This document shows, in pieces, positions 26,190 to 34,383 of a stretch of 40,516 bases of DNA. How positions within the stretch are numbered: the stretch's first letter is position 1; the number at the start of each line of letters is the position of its first letter. A program made the position numbers and the translations under genes. Below the pieces are notes generated by a model that made no database searches, was not told where the DNA came from, and saw only the letters and a program-made list of their open reading frames with translations. Source of the DNA: Bacillota bacterium (lineage in GTDB: Bacteria > Bacillota > Sulfobacillia > JAJYWN01); assembly GCA_021791495.1 (NCBI GenBank), contig JAJYWN010000024.1:1-40516 (forward strand), written 5' to 3'.

Positions 26190-27416
26190 ATGTACATACC
26201 TCGCGCCATGGAGCAAACGGTAAAGGACATCAGTGCCAGCTTCCCCGTGTTGCTGGTGACCGGGGCCCGGCAGGTCGGCAAGACGACTATGTTGCAGGCG
26301 TTGCGCGATAACACCAGGCGATATGTGACTCTCGATGATCCCCTGCTACGCCAACTGGCGGTGTCGGACCCCGCTCTTTTCCTGCAGCGGTTTGAGCCAC
26401 CTGTGCTTATCGACGAAATTCAATATGCGCCCGAGATCCTCCCGCACATCAAGATGCTGGTCGATAAACGCCAGCGCAGTGGCGACTTCTGGCTTATCGG
26501 GTCTCAGACTTTCCACATGATGAAGGGCGCCAGTGAGTCACTGGCCGGAAGAGTCGGGATAGTCAACCTCCTGGGGCTCTCGAACAATGAGCTGTCGGGC
26601 CGTGTTTCCGTCCCTTTCACAGGGCAACCGGCCGACCTGATGGCCCGGGCTCAAGCCCGGGGGGTGAAGCCAATGAGCCTGAACGATCTCTTTGCCTTGA
26701 TATTTCGGGGCGGGATGCCTGCTCTTCACGATGAGGACCGGAGCCCCGATGTGGAGGTCTTCTTCTCTTCCTATTTGCAGACCTATCTGCGGCGTGATAT
26801 CAAAGACCTCACCCAGGTTGGAGACGAAATCTCGTTCCTTAGATTCGTCTCGTCCGCGGCCGCCCGCACTGGCCAACTGGTGAACTACGCCGATATGGCC
26901 AGGGACGCCGGAATCAGCCCGCCCACGGCGAAGCAGTGGCTGTCCATCCTGGTGTCTTCTGGGGTGGTCTACCTCCTCGAACCATATCACACCAACATCC
27001 TGAAGCGCACCATCAAGGCGCCCAGACTCTACTTCCTGGATACGGGACTCTGCGCCTACCTCTCCCGGTGGACCACGCCGGAGGCTCTCCAGGCAGGAGC
27101 CATGTCCGGAGCGTACTTCGAGACATGGGTAGTGGCGGAGATATTGAAGAGCTACCTCAATTCCGGCAGGCGTCCGCCCCTCTACCACTATCGTGACCGG
27201 GACATGAGGGAGATTGATCTCGTCCTGGACATAGATGATACCCTACATCCGATCGAGATCAAGTTAAGCGCTAACCCAGGAACCCAGTCGACAAGACAGT
27301 TCAAAACGCTGGCCGGTTCAGGCCCGCGGGTGGGTGAAGGAAGCGTTATCTGCCTGGCAAGTGACTTGCTCCCCGCCGATCGGAAGAACTGGTTTGTTCC
27401 GGCGTGGCTGATATGA
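26190..27416 (+). CDS. AAA ATPase with DUF4143 C-terminal domain
   Basis: 408 residues. The AAA_14 ATPase domain has Walker A GARQVGKTT (about residues 24-32) and Walker B VLIDEIQYAPE (about 71-81). The C-terminal DUF4143 region includes LYFLDTGLCAYL and an EIDLVLDIDDTLHPIEIKLS segment, whose D...E.K spacing resembles a PD-(D/E)XK nuclease core. The biological role of this common family is unsettled; mobile or defence associations are frequent. ATG 26190 (MYIPRAME) has GAGG upstream and matches the family's usual N-terminus better than GTG 26178. The gene has its own strong promoter and stands between gene fragments and the van cluster. Confidence 0.9.
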   Translation: MYIPRAMEQTVKDISASFPVLLVTGARQVGKTTMLQALRDNTRRYVTLDDPLLRQLAVSDPALFLQRFEPPVLIDEIQYAPEILPHIKMLVDKRQRSGDFWLIGSQTFHMMKGASESLAGRVGIVNLLGLSNNELSGRVSVPFTGQPADLMARAQARGVKPMSLNDLFALIFRGGMPALHDEDRSPDVEVFFSSYLQTYLRRDIKDLTQVGDEISFLRFVSSAAARTGQLVNYADMARDAGISPPTAKQWLSILVSSGVVYLLEPYHTNILKRTIKAPRLYFLDTGLCAYLSRWTTPEALQAGAMSGAYFETWVVAEILKSYLNSGRRPPLYHYRDRDMREIDLVLDIDDTLHPIEIKLSANPGTQSTRQFKTLAGSGPRVGEGSVICLASDLLPADRKNWFVPAWLI

Positions 27417-27610
27417 GGGCACCATGCTCCGCGCCACATGAAAGTAGTCTCAGAGGAGGGTCTGCGGGGGAATCTTGACCTACGACCAGGTCGACCAGGG
27501 GCGGCATACCGCAACCTCTTTGAGGTGCACCATGGACTACATGACGTTGAAACAAAAGCCGGAGGACAGGCGAAATAGCCGTCGCTCTGAGGGGAATATG
27601 GGGGAAAACG
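27417..27610 (+). other. Leader region of the van cluster
   Basis: About 190 bp before vanR. TTGAAA at about 27547-27552 might be a -35, but the matching -10 is poor. No terminator follows the DUF4143 gene. GGGGGAAAAC just before 27611 is the vanR ribosome site. Confidence 0.35.
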
Positions 27611-28306
27611 ATGGACGATAAGATACTGGTTGTTGATGACGAGCGCGAGATTTCCGATCTCGTCGAGATCTATCTTCAAAACGAAAACTATGCCGTATTC
27701 AAATTTTATAATGCCGCAGACGCGCTTGTCTGCGTAGAACGCGAGGACTTGAGTCTTGCCATCTTGGATGTCATGCTACCGGACATGAGCGGCTTTACGC
27801 TTTGCCAAAAGATCCGTGAAAAGCATCTCTTCCCCATCATCATGCTGACCGCAAAGGTGGAAGACATGGACAAGATCACAGGTCTGACGCTGGGCGCGGA
27901 CGACTATATCACAAAGCCGTTTAACCCGCTGGAACTGGTCGCCCGTGTGAAAGCACAGCTCCGGCGCTATAAGCGGTATAATGCTTCAGACACAACTTCG
28001 CCGGAAAGTCACGAATACGATTTTGCTGGGCTTTATGTCTGCCAAGACAGCCATAAATGCACGCTGTATGGAGAAGAGCTTCCACTTACGCCGATTGAGT
28101 TCAGTATTCTTTGGTACCTCTGTGAGAACCGCGGCAAGGTCGTTTCGTCGGAGGAACTGTTCGAGGCCGTATGGGGCGAAAAGTACCTGGATAACAACAA
28201 CACGGTAATGGCGCACATCGCGCGGCTCCGTGAAAAAATGCATGAGCCAAGTCGGAAGCCAAAGTTTGTGAAAACTGTCTGGGGGGTGGGGTACACCATT
28301 GAATGA
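27611..28306 (+). CDS. vanR: VanR-type response regulator (OmpR/PhoB class)
   Basis: 231 residues. The receiver domain has an acidic pocket (VVDDE, Asp9-Asp10), phosphoacceptor Asp53 in AILDVMLPDMSG, the switch residue in IIMLTAK, and Lys in YITKPFNPLELVARV. The C-terminal winged helix includes LTPIEFSILWYLCENRGKVV, TVMAHIARLREKM and VKTVWGVGYTIE. The partner kinase gene starts inside its last codons. In van clusters, phosphorylated VanR activates the regulatory and resistance genes. The assignment as VanR rather than a generic OmpR regulator rests on overall likeness and the vanS-vanY-vanG context. Codons are visibly less GC-rich than those of the flanking genes, suggesting acquisition. Confidence 0.88.
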   Translation: MDDKILVVDDEREISDLVEIYLQNENYAVFKFYNAADALVCVEREDLSLAILDVMLPDMSGFTLCQKIREKHLFPIIMLTAKVEDMDKITGLTLGADDYITKPFNPLELVARVKAQLRRYKRYNASDTTSPESHEYDFAGLYVCQDSHKCTLYGEELPLTPIEFSILWYLCENRGKVVSSEELFEAVWGEKYLDNNNTVMAHIARLREKMHEPSRKPKFVKTVWGVGYTIE

Positions 28307-29417
28307 TGAAGATGAACGGTTAAAGCATGACCGTGTTCGTCGCAGCCAGTTGTCACAGCAGATCACTCTGATATATTCTTTAACACTCATCGGTTTCGTG
28401 GCAGGATTTCTCTTGCTTTTTTTCTTGGCTTGGAGAGTCAGCCTTCTGTTCACCTGGCAGCCATACGACCCACTTTATCGGTTTCTGAAGCTGGCGCAGG
28501 GAACTTCCCTGTTTTGGGGACTCGGAGTCATACTCATCGGCTGGACCATCATTAACTACCGTTTCTTTCAAATACCTCTTCGCTATCTGGATGAGGTTGT
28601 TGCCGCCTCTGAACAGCTTGCCCAGCCCGATAGTGCTCGTATTGTTCTGCCTGCTGTTATGAGAAATGTACAGGACGAGCTGAATCTGGTGCGCGAGCAA
28701 GCACTGCGCAACGCTATGGCCGCGAAAGAGGCCGAGCAGCGGAAAAACGACCTTGTTGTTTATCTTGCTCATGATCTGAAAACACCCCTGACCAGTGTCA
28801 TCGGATATCTGACGCTGCTTCGGGACGAGCCGCAGATCTCACAGGAATTGCGCGCCAAGTACACCGGGATTGCTCTGGACAAAGCGGAACGTCTGGAAAC
28901 GCTCGTTAACGAATTCTTTGACATCACCCGTTTCAATCTCACCCAGCTCGTACTGGAACCGGAGTCGGTGAACCTGACGCGGATGTTGGAGCAGATTACA
29001 TTTGAGTTCAACCCGGTTTTGTCGGCAAGATCACTGCACTGGAATTTGCACTTAGCGCCGGATATCCAGTTGGTCTGCGACCCGGACAAACTGGAGCGCG
29101 TGTTCGACAACCTTATTCGCAACGCTATAAACTACAGCTATCCGAATACGGCTATTCTAGTCGAACTGGAAATGTCCGACGCCGACCATGTGAAGTTTCA
29201 CGTGGAGAACCACGGCAGGACGATTCCCCCTGAAAGACTGGATCGCATTTTCGAGCAGTTTTTCCGGTTGGATACCTCCCGTTCCAGTTCCACCGGCGGA
29301 GCCGGACTTGGTCTTGCAATCGCAAAGGAAATCATCGAACTTCATAGAGGCACTATTACTGCCGAAAGTGCTGACGAGCATATTGCCTTTACCGTGAAAC
29401 TTCCGATGGGCTGTTAG
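28299..29417 (+). CDS. vanS: VanS-type sensor histidine kinase
   Basis: 372 residues. Two membrane helices lie near residues 24-46 (LIYSLTLIGFVAGFLLLFFLAW) and 71-88 (FWGLGVILIGWTIINY), with only a short external loop. A HAMP-like linker follows, then the dimerisation/phosphoacceptor box LVVYLAHDLKTPLTSVIGYL (His near 158), N box FDNLIRNAINYS, and G2 box GGAGLGLAIAKEI. The small sensor loop is usual for VanS. The TTG start at 28299 overlaps the end of vanR by 8 bp (a GGGGTGGGG site lies upstream), implying translational coupling. It would phosphorylate VanR in response to glycopeptide or wall stress; the exact ligand is unknown. Confidence 0.88.
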   Translation: MNDEDERLKHDRVRRSQLSQQITLIYSLTLIGFVAGFLLLFFLAWRVSLLFTWQPYDPLYRFLKLAQGTSLFWGLGVILIGWTIINYRFFQIPLRYLDEVVAASEQLAQPDSARIVLPAVMRNVQDELNLVREQALRNAMAAKEAEQRKNDLVVYLAHDLKTPLTSVIGYLTLLRDEPQISQELRAKYTGIALDKAERLETLVNEFFDITRFNLTQLVLEPESVNLTRMLEQITFEFNPVLSARSLHWNLHLAPDIQLVCDPDKLERVFDNLIRNAINYSYPNTAILVELEMSDADHVKFHVENHGRTIPPERLDRIFEQFFRLDTSRSSSTGGAGLGLAIAKEIIELHRGTITAESADEHIAFTVKLPMGC

Positions 29418-29481
29418 AAAACCGTATGATTTGCGCATTTTGATTTTCAGGTTTTCCACATAGAAATCAGAAACACGCTTG

Positions 29482-29524
29482 TCCCCGCTTTGCTACGCTA
29501 GACGTACAGAGCGGGGATTTGTTT
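29482..29524 (+). terminator. Intrinsic terminator or attenuator between vanS and vanY
   Basis: TCCCCGCTTTG (29482-29492) pairs with CAGAGCGGGGA (29507-29517), giving 11 bp with one G-U pair and a 14-nt loop, followed by TTTGTTT. It ends only 27 bases before the vanY ATG, leaving no room for a normal promoter after it. vanY-vanG expression may therefore need a promoter before the hairpin plus readthrough. Confidence 0.75.
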
Positions 29525-29551
29525 ATGTTCCCCCCAGAAAGAGGCTGTGTC

Positions 29552-30193
29552 ATGGACGATTTTGCGTATCAGCATACGGCTGTGCAGGAAAATGGTTTCC
29601 AGGGCAACTCCAGTAGCCGGATTGGTGCCGGTGATAGCCGCAAAACACCATGGAATCTAGTTCTGGTGAACAAATGTAACCCCATTCCAGACGACTATGA
29701 CTTTGACCTGACGCGATTGTCAAATGGGCAATATGTGGACACCCGGATTTGCCCTGAGCTTCAGGCAGTCTTTGACGCTGCCAGAAAAGATGGCGTCTAT
29801 CCTGTCGTTGCGGCGGGATACAGAACTCCTGAAAAGCAGCAAAGCCTGATGGATGAGAAGATCGCCGAACTTGAGGCTGAGGGCCGTTCCGCTGCCGACG
29901 CGAAGAAGGAAGCCGAAACATGGGTGGCCATTCCCGGAACGAGCGAACACCAGCTCGGTTTAGCGGTTGATATCAATGCGGGTAGTGTCCGTTCGGCAGG
30001 GTCTGAGGTGTACGAATGGCTAGCCAAGAACGCCTGGAAATATGGTTTTATTCTCCGCTACCCACCTGACAAGACAGACATAACCGGTATCAGATATGAA
30101 CCATGGCACTATCGATATGTCGGCAAAGAGGCTGCTGAGCAAATATGCCGGCAGGGCCTTTGTCTTGAAGAATACCTGAGCGGAAACCTCTGA
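29552..30193 (+). CDS. vanY: VanY-type D-Ala-D-Ala carboxypeptidase (M15B)
   Basis: 213 residues from ATG 29552. The M15B zinc-peptidase signature SEHQLGLAVDI lies near residue 130 (His and Asp ligands), and EPWHYRYVG near 183 supplies the catalytic Glu and third His. VVAAGYRTPEKQQ is also typical. VanY removes the terminal D-Ala from peptidoglycan precursors. Unlike most VanY proteins, no N-terminal membrane anchor or signal is seen; the product would be cytosolic like VanXY, or the anchor has been lost. ATG 29552 is preferred because AGAAAGAGG precedes it, while the TTG at 29519 falls inside the terminator T tract. vanG follows after 18 bp. Confidence 0.88.
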   Translation: MDDFAYQHTAVQENGFQGNSSSRIGAGDSRKTPWNLVLVNKCNPIPDDYDFDLTRLSNGQYVDTRICPELQAVFDAARKDGVYPVVAAGYRTPEKQQSLMDEKIAELEAEGRSAADAKKEAETWVAIPGTSEHQLGLAVDINAGSVRSAGSEVYEWLAKNAWKYGFILRYPPDKTDITGIRYEPWHYRYVGKEAAEQICRQGLCLEEYLSGNL

Positions 30194-30211
30194 GAAGGGA
30201 CACCAAACAAC

Positions 30212-31261
30212 ATGAAAAAACGAAACATCTTCGTCCTGTTCGGTGGTTGCTCTCCGGAATACAGCGTGTCGCTTGAATCCGCCTATTCCGTCATCAAGCA
30301 CATTGACACAGATAAGTATACGCCCGTACTAATCGGGATTTCATCAGAGGGAGACTGGTATCGGTTTGACGGCGATATTGAGAAAATCGCCAAGGATACT
30401 TGGTGCAATCCCTCGGACTGTACGCCCGCAGTGCTCTCTCCCAATCGCACGGCCCATACCTTGCTGGTACTTCATCCTGATAGGGTTGTGGAGATCCCCA
30501 TCGACGCGGCCTTTCCCATCCTGCACGGAAAGAACGGGGAGGATGGTACAGTGCAAGGGCTGTTTGAACTGGTCGGTATCCCGCTGGTTGGCTGCGGAAC
30601 ACTGTCCTCGGCGCTTTGTATGGACAAGGACCGGGCACATAAGCTGGCCCATGCCGCCGGTGTGCCGGTTCCTGCTTCTTTCGTTCTAAGAAAGAACGTG
30701 GATGCTGAAATAGCTTTGGCTCAGGCCGAGAACCTCGGTTATCCGCTGTTCGTCAAGCCGGTGAGAGCCGGTTCTTCGTATGGCATTACCAAGGTGATTA
30801 CCCGGCCTGAACTTCCCACCGCCATTAGATTGGCCTTTGAATACGATGATGAGGTCATAATCGAAGAATGCATTACCGGGTTTGAAGTCGGCTGCGCCGT
30901 GATGGGAAACGATACGCTGATGGTGGGTGAGGTCGATGAGATAGAGCTGGCGGACGGGTTCTTCGATTTCACGGAAAAATATACACTGAAGACTTCAGCC
31001 ATTCATGTTCCCGCACGAATCCCCAAAGAAAAAGCGGAGGAAATCAAGCGGACGGCCAAGACCATCTATCAGGCGCTGGGATGCTGTGGCTTCGCGCGTG
31101 TGGATATGTTCCTCGACGCCCAGGGAAAGGTCGTATTCAACGAAGTCAACACCATACCCGGCTTCACGTCTCACAGCCGGTATCCCAACATGATGAAAGC
31201 CGTCGGGATGCCTTTTGAGCAAGTGGTTTCCCGCGTGATCGAATTGGCGGTAGGGGCATGA
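30212..31261 (+). CDS. vanG: VanG-type D-alanine-D-serine ligase
   Basis: A 349-residue ATP-grasp ligase. Visible family motifs are VLFGGCSPEYSVSLESA (N-terminal substrate site), FPILHGKNGEDGTVQG, LSSALCMDKDRAHKLA, FVKPVRAGSSYGITKV (ATP loop), FFDFTEKYTLKTS (omega-loop region) and FNEVNTIPGFTSHSRYPNMM (metal-binding end). The EKYTL form of the omega loop is found in VanG/VanC-type D-Ala-D-Ser ligases rather than D-Ala-D-Lac enzymes, which carry a His there. D-Ala-D-Ser ends lower vancomycin affinity. No serine racemase (VanT) or VanXY gene lies nearby, so D-Ser would have to come from elsewhere. The ATG is 18 bp after vanY, with AGAAGGG upstream. Confidence 0.92.
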   Translation: MKKRNIFVLFGGCSPEYSVSLESAYSVIKHIDTDKYTPVLIGISSEGDWYRFDGDIEKIAKDTWCNPSDCTPAVLSPNRTAHTLLVLHPDRVVEIPIDAAFPILHGKNGEDGTVQGLFELVGIPLVGCGTLSSALCMDKDRAHKLAHAAGVPVPASFVLRKNVDAEIALAQAENLGYPLFVKPVRAGSSYGITKVITRPELPTAIRLAFEYDDEVIIEECITGFEVGCAVMGNDTLMVGEVDEIELADGFFDFTEKYTLKTSAIHVPARIPKEKAEEIKRTAKTIYQALGCCGFARVDMFLDAQGKVVFNEVNTIPGFTSHSRYPNMMKAVGMPFEQVVSRVIELAVGA

Positions 31262-31296
31262 AGGGGCAACTCGTCAGTCATTGGTTACCCAGGGAT

Positions 31297-31593
31297 TCAG
31301 AGACCTCGGTCCTGACGGAAATCTTCCTCGGTGATAAGGAGCTGCTTCTGAAGGATCTGCACCCAGACAGGACGTGGGATCTCGTCTTGCAGCGCGCAGC
31401 TAACCTTGGTGCGGAACACCCGCCCGTCCGGCAGGGTCTTCTCGTAGCGGCGGTCATCCGTTTTCCGGGAGCACACCCAGCCGTGGCGGTCCAGGTGGAC
31501 GCGTCCGAAGTGGCCTCGTCGGTTCGGAGCATTGAGGAACAAGGGTAACCGTTCAAGGTAATCCTTGGCGTACTCGGTGAGGTCGGCCACCAA
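31297..31593 (-). CDS. Possible HicA-like small protein
   Basis: A 98-residue minus-strand frame. HGWVCSRKTDDRRYEKTLPDG followed by ILQKQLLITEEDF recalls the HicA/YcfA dsRBD-like toxin layout (a Gly-Trp strand, a basic turn, then a helix with LTEEEF). The match is loose, and the usual catalytic His cannot be placed with confidence. TTG at 31593 has no ribosome site and a stop lies just upstream in frame, so the 5' end may be damaged. It converges on vanG. The opposite-strand frame at 31258-31548 looks non-natural. Treat as hypothetical. Confidence 0.4.
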   Translation of the reverse strand: MVADLTEYAKDYLERLPLFLNAPNRRGHFGRVHLDRHGWVCSRKTDDRRYEKTLPDGRVFRTKVSCALQDEIPRPVWVQILQKQLLITEEDFRQDRGL

Positions 31594-31628
31594 TTGCCGG
31601 CGTCAGTCTATGAGGAGCAAGGCAAAGC

Positions 31629-31667
31629 CATGCTCTAATGTCATGCTCTAAAGCCATGCTCTTGGAG
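31629..31667 (+). repeat. Three tandem 13-bp repeats
   Basis: CATGCTCTA occurs at 31629 and 31642, and CATGCTCT at 31655, with an exact 13-bp period. The region lies between the HicA-like ORF and the membrane protein gene and could be an operator array or slippage product. Confidence 0.8.
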
Positions 31668-31710
31668 GTGCAGTAGGCGGACACATGGAATAAGGATTAG
31701 CTCTGCTACA

Positions 31711-33159
31711 GTGGCAATTCCATTCGTCGTGGCGGTGTCTATGAACCAGAGAGCGATCCTTTTCGGACTGCTTCTCGCCCTTGAAGCAGCAATTCAGTAC
31801 ACCCACATTCCGCTATTGGCAGACCTGACCGGGCTGGTGGCGCTCTTGGTCTGGGTCGTAGCTCTGGGCAGTTCGGACCGGACCTCCAGGACAGTGTCTC
31901 TCATATTGGTCGCCGTCGGCTCCATCCTATTCGCGGTTTCTGGAACCCCGCTTTTGCACGCGGCGGTCAGTTTCGGGGAGAGCGCCAATGTTCTGCTGAT
32001 CATGGCGCTTGTACCCCTGGCCAGCCTACCCATCAATCTCGGCGGTTACGAAGAGGCCCTGTGGGTCGTGTCGCGGGATGTGCGAAAGCCGGTGTACCTG
32101 TTTGCCGTGGCGGCCTTGTTGGTCTACCTACTGGGGCCCGTTCTCTTGACTGCCGCCATCGTGCTGGTGTGGACGGTGCTCTATCCGGTGGCCGAAATGG
32201 CCGTCCAGGATCCTGACGACTTCCTGGTCGTCAGTCTCCCCCGGGCCTACGATGCCAGCCTCTTGTGGGCTCCGTCAAGCCCGGCCATGGCCACGGTGCT
32301 GGGCCTAACCACAGCCTCTTGGACCTCGATCTTCTGGCCCGGTTTCCTCGTCAGCATGGTCCTTCTCCCTCTCGCGGCCCTCATGGAACGTCGGGGCGCG
32401 CTGTTCAGGCCGTCCGTCCGAGAGGAAGCGGCCGGACTCAGCGTCGCGTTGAGCGCCGGACCCGGTGTCGAACCAGGCGTCCGAGCCGGCGGCGGACGCA
32501 GCGTCGAGCTCCGTGCCGGGCTAAGCAAAGCCGTAGCCTTCAGGAAGGCCGGAGGCCTGGTAGCCGGCCTAGCCTCTTTCATCTTGGCCATCGTGCTTCT
32601 CCAGCGAGCCGGACTGACCGTGTTCCAATCCATGATACCCTGTATCGCCGTGACGCTGGCGGTCTGGGGTGCTATCCTTGGGAAGTTCCGCGAAACCTCC
32701 AGAGCAGCGGCGAAGTACATGTCGACCAAGGTTCCCGCGCTGTCCAGCCAGTTTCTCCTCATGACCACGGCCGGCTTCATCGGAACGGCGCTGGAGAAGT
32801 GGTTGGCCCACGGTTTCCCCGGCCTCGCGGGGGCTGTCCACCTGAACCGCCTTGCCTTCACCTTGGTCGCGTCTTTGTTCGTGTGGGTCTTGGCGCTGGT
32901 GGGCGTACATCCACTCATCGGAATGACGATCACCAATTCGCTCATGGCGCCCTTTGGGTCCGCCTTCTCCCCTACGTACCGGACGCTGGCGCTTCTGCTG
33001 GGAACGGTGCTGGGGTTCAACATCTCGCCGGTCTCCGCCACCATGCTCGTCACCTCGGGCTGCGTCGGGAAGAACACCATCGAGGTGGGGGTCAAACGGC
33101 AGTGGAAGTACGTCGTCGTGGCCTGGGTGGTGGGAGCGGTCTTGCTCAGTGTTCTGTGA
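31711..33159 (+). CDS. Polytopic membrane protein, ion-transporter-like
   Basis: 482 residues with about eleven hydrophobic helices, for example ILFGLLLALEAAIQY, LTGLVALLVWVVALG, VYLFAVAALLVYLLGPVLL and TLVASLFVWVLALVGVHPL. A hydrophilic loop near residues 230-280 holds a Gly/Ala/Arg-rich insert (AGPGVEPGVRAGGGRSVELR). Arrangement in two halves with a central loop, and the NSLMAPFGSAFSPT segment near the end, recall the ion-transporter superfamily (DctM/CitM-like), but I cannot assign a substrate. GTG 31711 and ATG 31741 are both possible starts; neither has a strong ribosome site, and 31741 begins directly before the first membrane helix. Returns to the GC-rich codon style after the van cluster. 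Confidence 0.8.
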   Translation: MAIPFVVAVSMNQRAILFGLLLALEAAIQYTHIPLLADLTGLVALLVWVVALGSSDRTSRTVSLILVAVGSILFAVSGTPLLHAAVSFGESANVLLIMALVPLASLPINLGGYEEALWVVSRDVRKPVYLFAVAALLVYLLGPVLLTAAIVLVWTVLYPVAEMAVQDPDDFLVVSLPRAYDASLLWAPSSPAMATVLGLTTASWTSIFWPGFLVSMVLLPLAALMERRGALFRPSVREEAAGLSVALSAGPGVEPGVRAGGGRSVELRAGLSKAVAFRKAGGLVAGLASFILAIVLLQRAGLTVFQSMIPCIAVTLAVWGAILGKFRETSRAAAKYMSTKVPALSSQFLLMTTAGFIGTALEKWLAHGFPGLAGAVHLNRLAFTLVASLFVWVLALVGVHPLIGMTITNSLMAPFGSAFSPTYRTLALLLGTVLGFNISPVSATMLVTSGCVGKNTIEVGVKRQWKYVVVAWVVGAVLLSVL

Positions 33160-33339
33160 TCGAGACGCGGGCGAACTCGGCGGCGAGGGGGCCGTGCTTC
33201 AGGGTGTCCGCCTTTCTTCGTCTGTAATTGGAGTCTTATGTGCGCGAATGCAGCTGTGGTTTCCAGACTCTAGTAGAGTTCGCCATCCTCCGGCATCGGC
33301 CTTCCAAGGGGAGGTAGGCTGAGTAGCAGCGGCACCCAG
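33160..33339. other. Spacer between convergent genes
   Basis: About 180 bp between the membrane protein and the MqsA-like gene. No gene, RNA or clear terminator hairpin was seen. Confidence 0.3.
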
Positions 33340-34383
33340 TTACTCCTCGCCCCAGAAACCCTTGAAGACCGACAACGCATCCGCCTCGGTGTAGGGGATG
33401 ATCTCCCCGTTCCCCCGCTCCAGCCAGGCACGCTCCTGATGTGAGCGGCGGCTTAGCTCCGCCGCCGACTCCCCGCCGAATAGAGAGGCGACCTTCTTCA
33501 AGGTCATGATCTCCTCGGCCTGGAAGTCGTCCATGTAGGGTGCTTCTTTCGCCCGCACGACCTCGCCCGTGTACGGTCCCACCGTCTCTTCTCCCAGCTC
33601 AATGACCTCTTCTGCCTCCAGGACACCTAGAAGAAGCTGAAAACGGTCCGGCATGGGCCCGTGCGGGGCACGGGCGTACGCCAGGCCGGTGAGGGACAGG
33701 CGGTTCTCATAGAAGTAGGCGAAATCCGCGAGCCACAGGAGTTTGGCCAGCTTGGTCTTGACAAGCCCCGGACACTCGCGGGCGAACCAGAGGGTGACCT
33801 GCTTGAAACGGTCAAGGTCAAAGGGGCGAAATCCCCGCTCCACTCCCGTGACTCCCGCGGTGGAATCGGGGTCTACGATGTTCTTAACCGCCTGGCCCAA
33901 GTCGTATGCCACCTGGTCGCGGCGGTTACTGACAGCCCGTTCCCGGAGCAGCCTCTGCTCTTTCGCGGAAAGCCGGCCACCGGCACGGCTGAGGAGGTCG
34001 AGAATGAACTTGTGATCTTCCACCTGCCTAAGAACGGCATCGTGGGCGTTGTCCTGTAAGGCCCCGGCTTCATATCTCTGAATAGTGATGGGCCCCCACC
34101 CCAGGAGCCTAGATAGGGCGCGCTGTGACAGGCCCCAGCGTCGGCGCAAGGTCGCGATCTCCCTGGAACTCAGGAGGTTGTGACGACTGCGGTAGACGTC
34201 GTACAGCTTCCCGAGCATCCGGTCGTCAAGCTCGAGGTCGGAGACTTCCGCGCCGCAGGCCGTGCATATGGCTACGTCAGCCATGACCGTAGTCGGCTCA
34301 CCCCGGACATCGAAGGTCTGTTCACGTTCCTCGATCCGTAGCTCCCGTTCCTCGTGGCATTCCAGGCAGTAACCTGTCCTCAC
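33340..34383 (-). CDS. MqsA-type antitoxin fused to a Panacea (SocA-like/DUF4065) domain
   Basis: 347 residues in three parts. Residues 6-9 and 42-45 carry CLEC and CTAC, an MqsA/YgiT-type zinc finger. Residues 71-108 form an Xre helix-turn-helix (LSSREIATLRRRWGLSQRAL, then ITIQRYEAG). The C-terminal half (about 195-340) is a Panacea domain with LAKLLWLADFAYFYE, LTGLAYARAPHGPMPD and AEEVIELGEE. Panacea domains are known as antitoxin domains that neutralise varied toxins, while MqsA binds its own operator. The start overlaps the toxin gene by 4 bp (ATGA), the usual coupling. Upstream lies a perfect dyad likely to be its operator. A truncated paralogue is at 11520-11604. Confidence 0.88.
   Translation of the reverse strand: MRTGYCLECHEERELRIEEREQTFDVRGEPTTVMADVAICTACGAEVSDLELDDRMLGKLYDVYRSRHNLLSSREIATLRRRWGLSQRALSRLLGWGPITIQRYEAGALQDNAHDAVLRQVEDHKFILDLLSRAGGRLSAKEQRLLRERAVSNRRDQVAYDLGQAVKNIVDPDSTAGVTGVERGFRPFDLDRFKQVTLWFARECPGLVKTKLAKLLWLADFAYFYENRLSLTGLAYARAPHGPMPDRFQLLLGVLEAEEVIELGEETVGPYTGEVVRAKEAPYMDDFQAEEIMTLKKVASLFGGESAAELSRRSHQERAWLERGNGEIIPYTEADALSVFKGFWGEE

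Noticed and set aside
27417-27610. A transposon end flanking the van cluster
   Set aside because: No inverted repeats or transposase could be found on either side.
31258-31548. A plus-strand frame starting four bases before the vanG stop
   Set aside because: Composition is unlike a natural protein, and the opposite strand offers a more protein-like sequence.
31629-31667. CRISPR array
   Set aside because: Only three 13-bp units with no spacers; no cas genes in the window.
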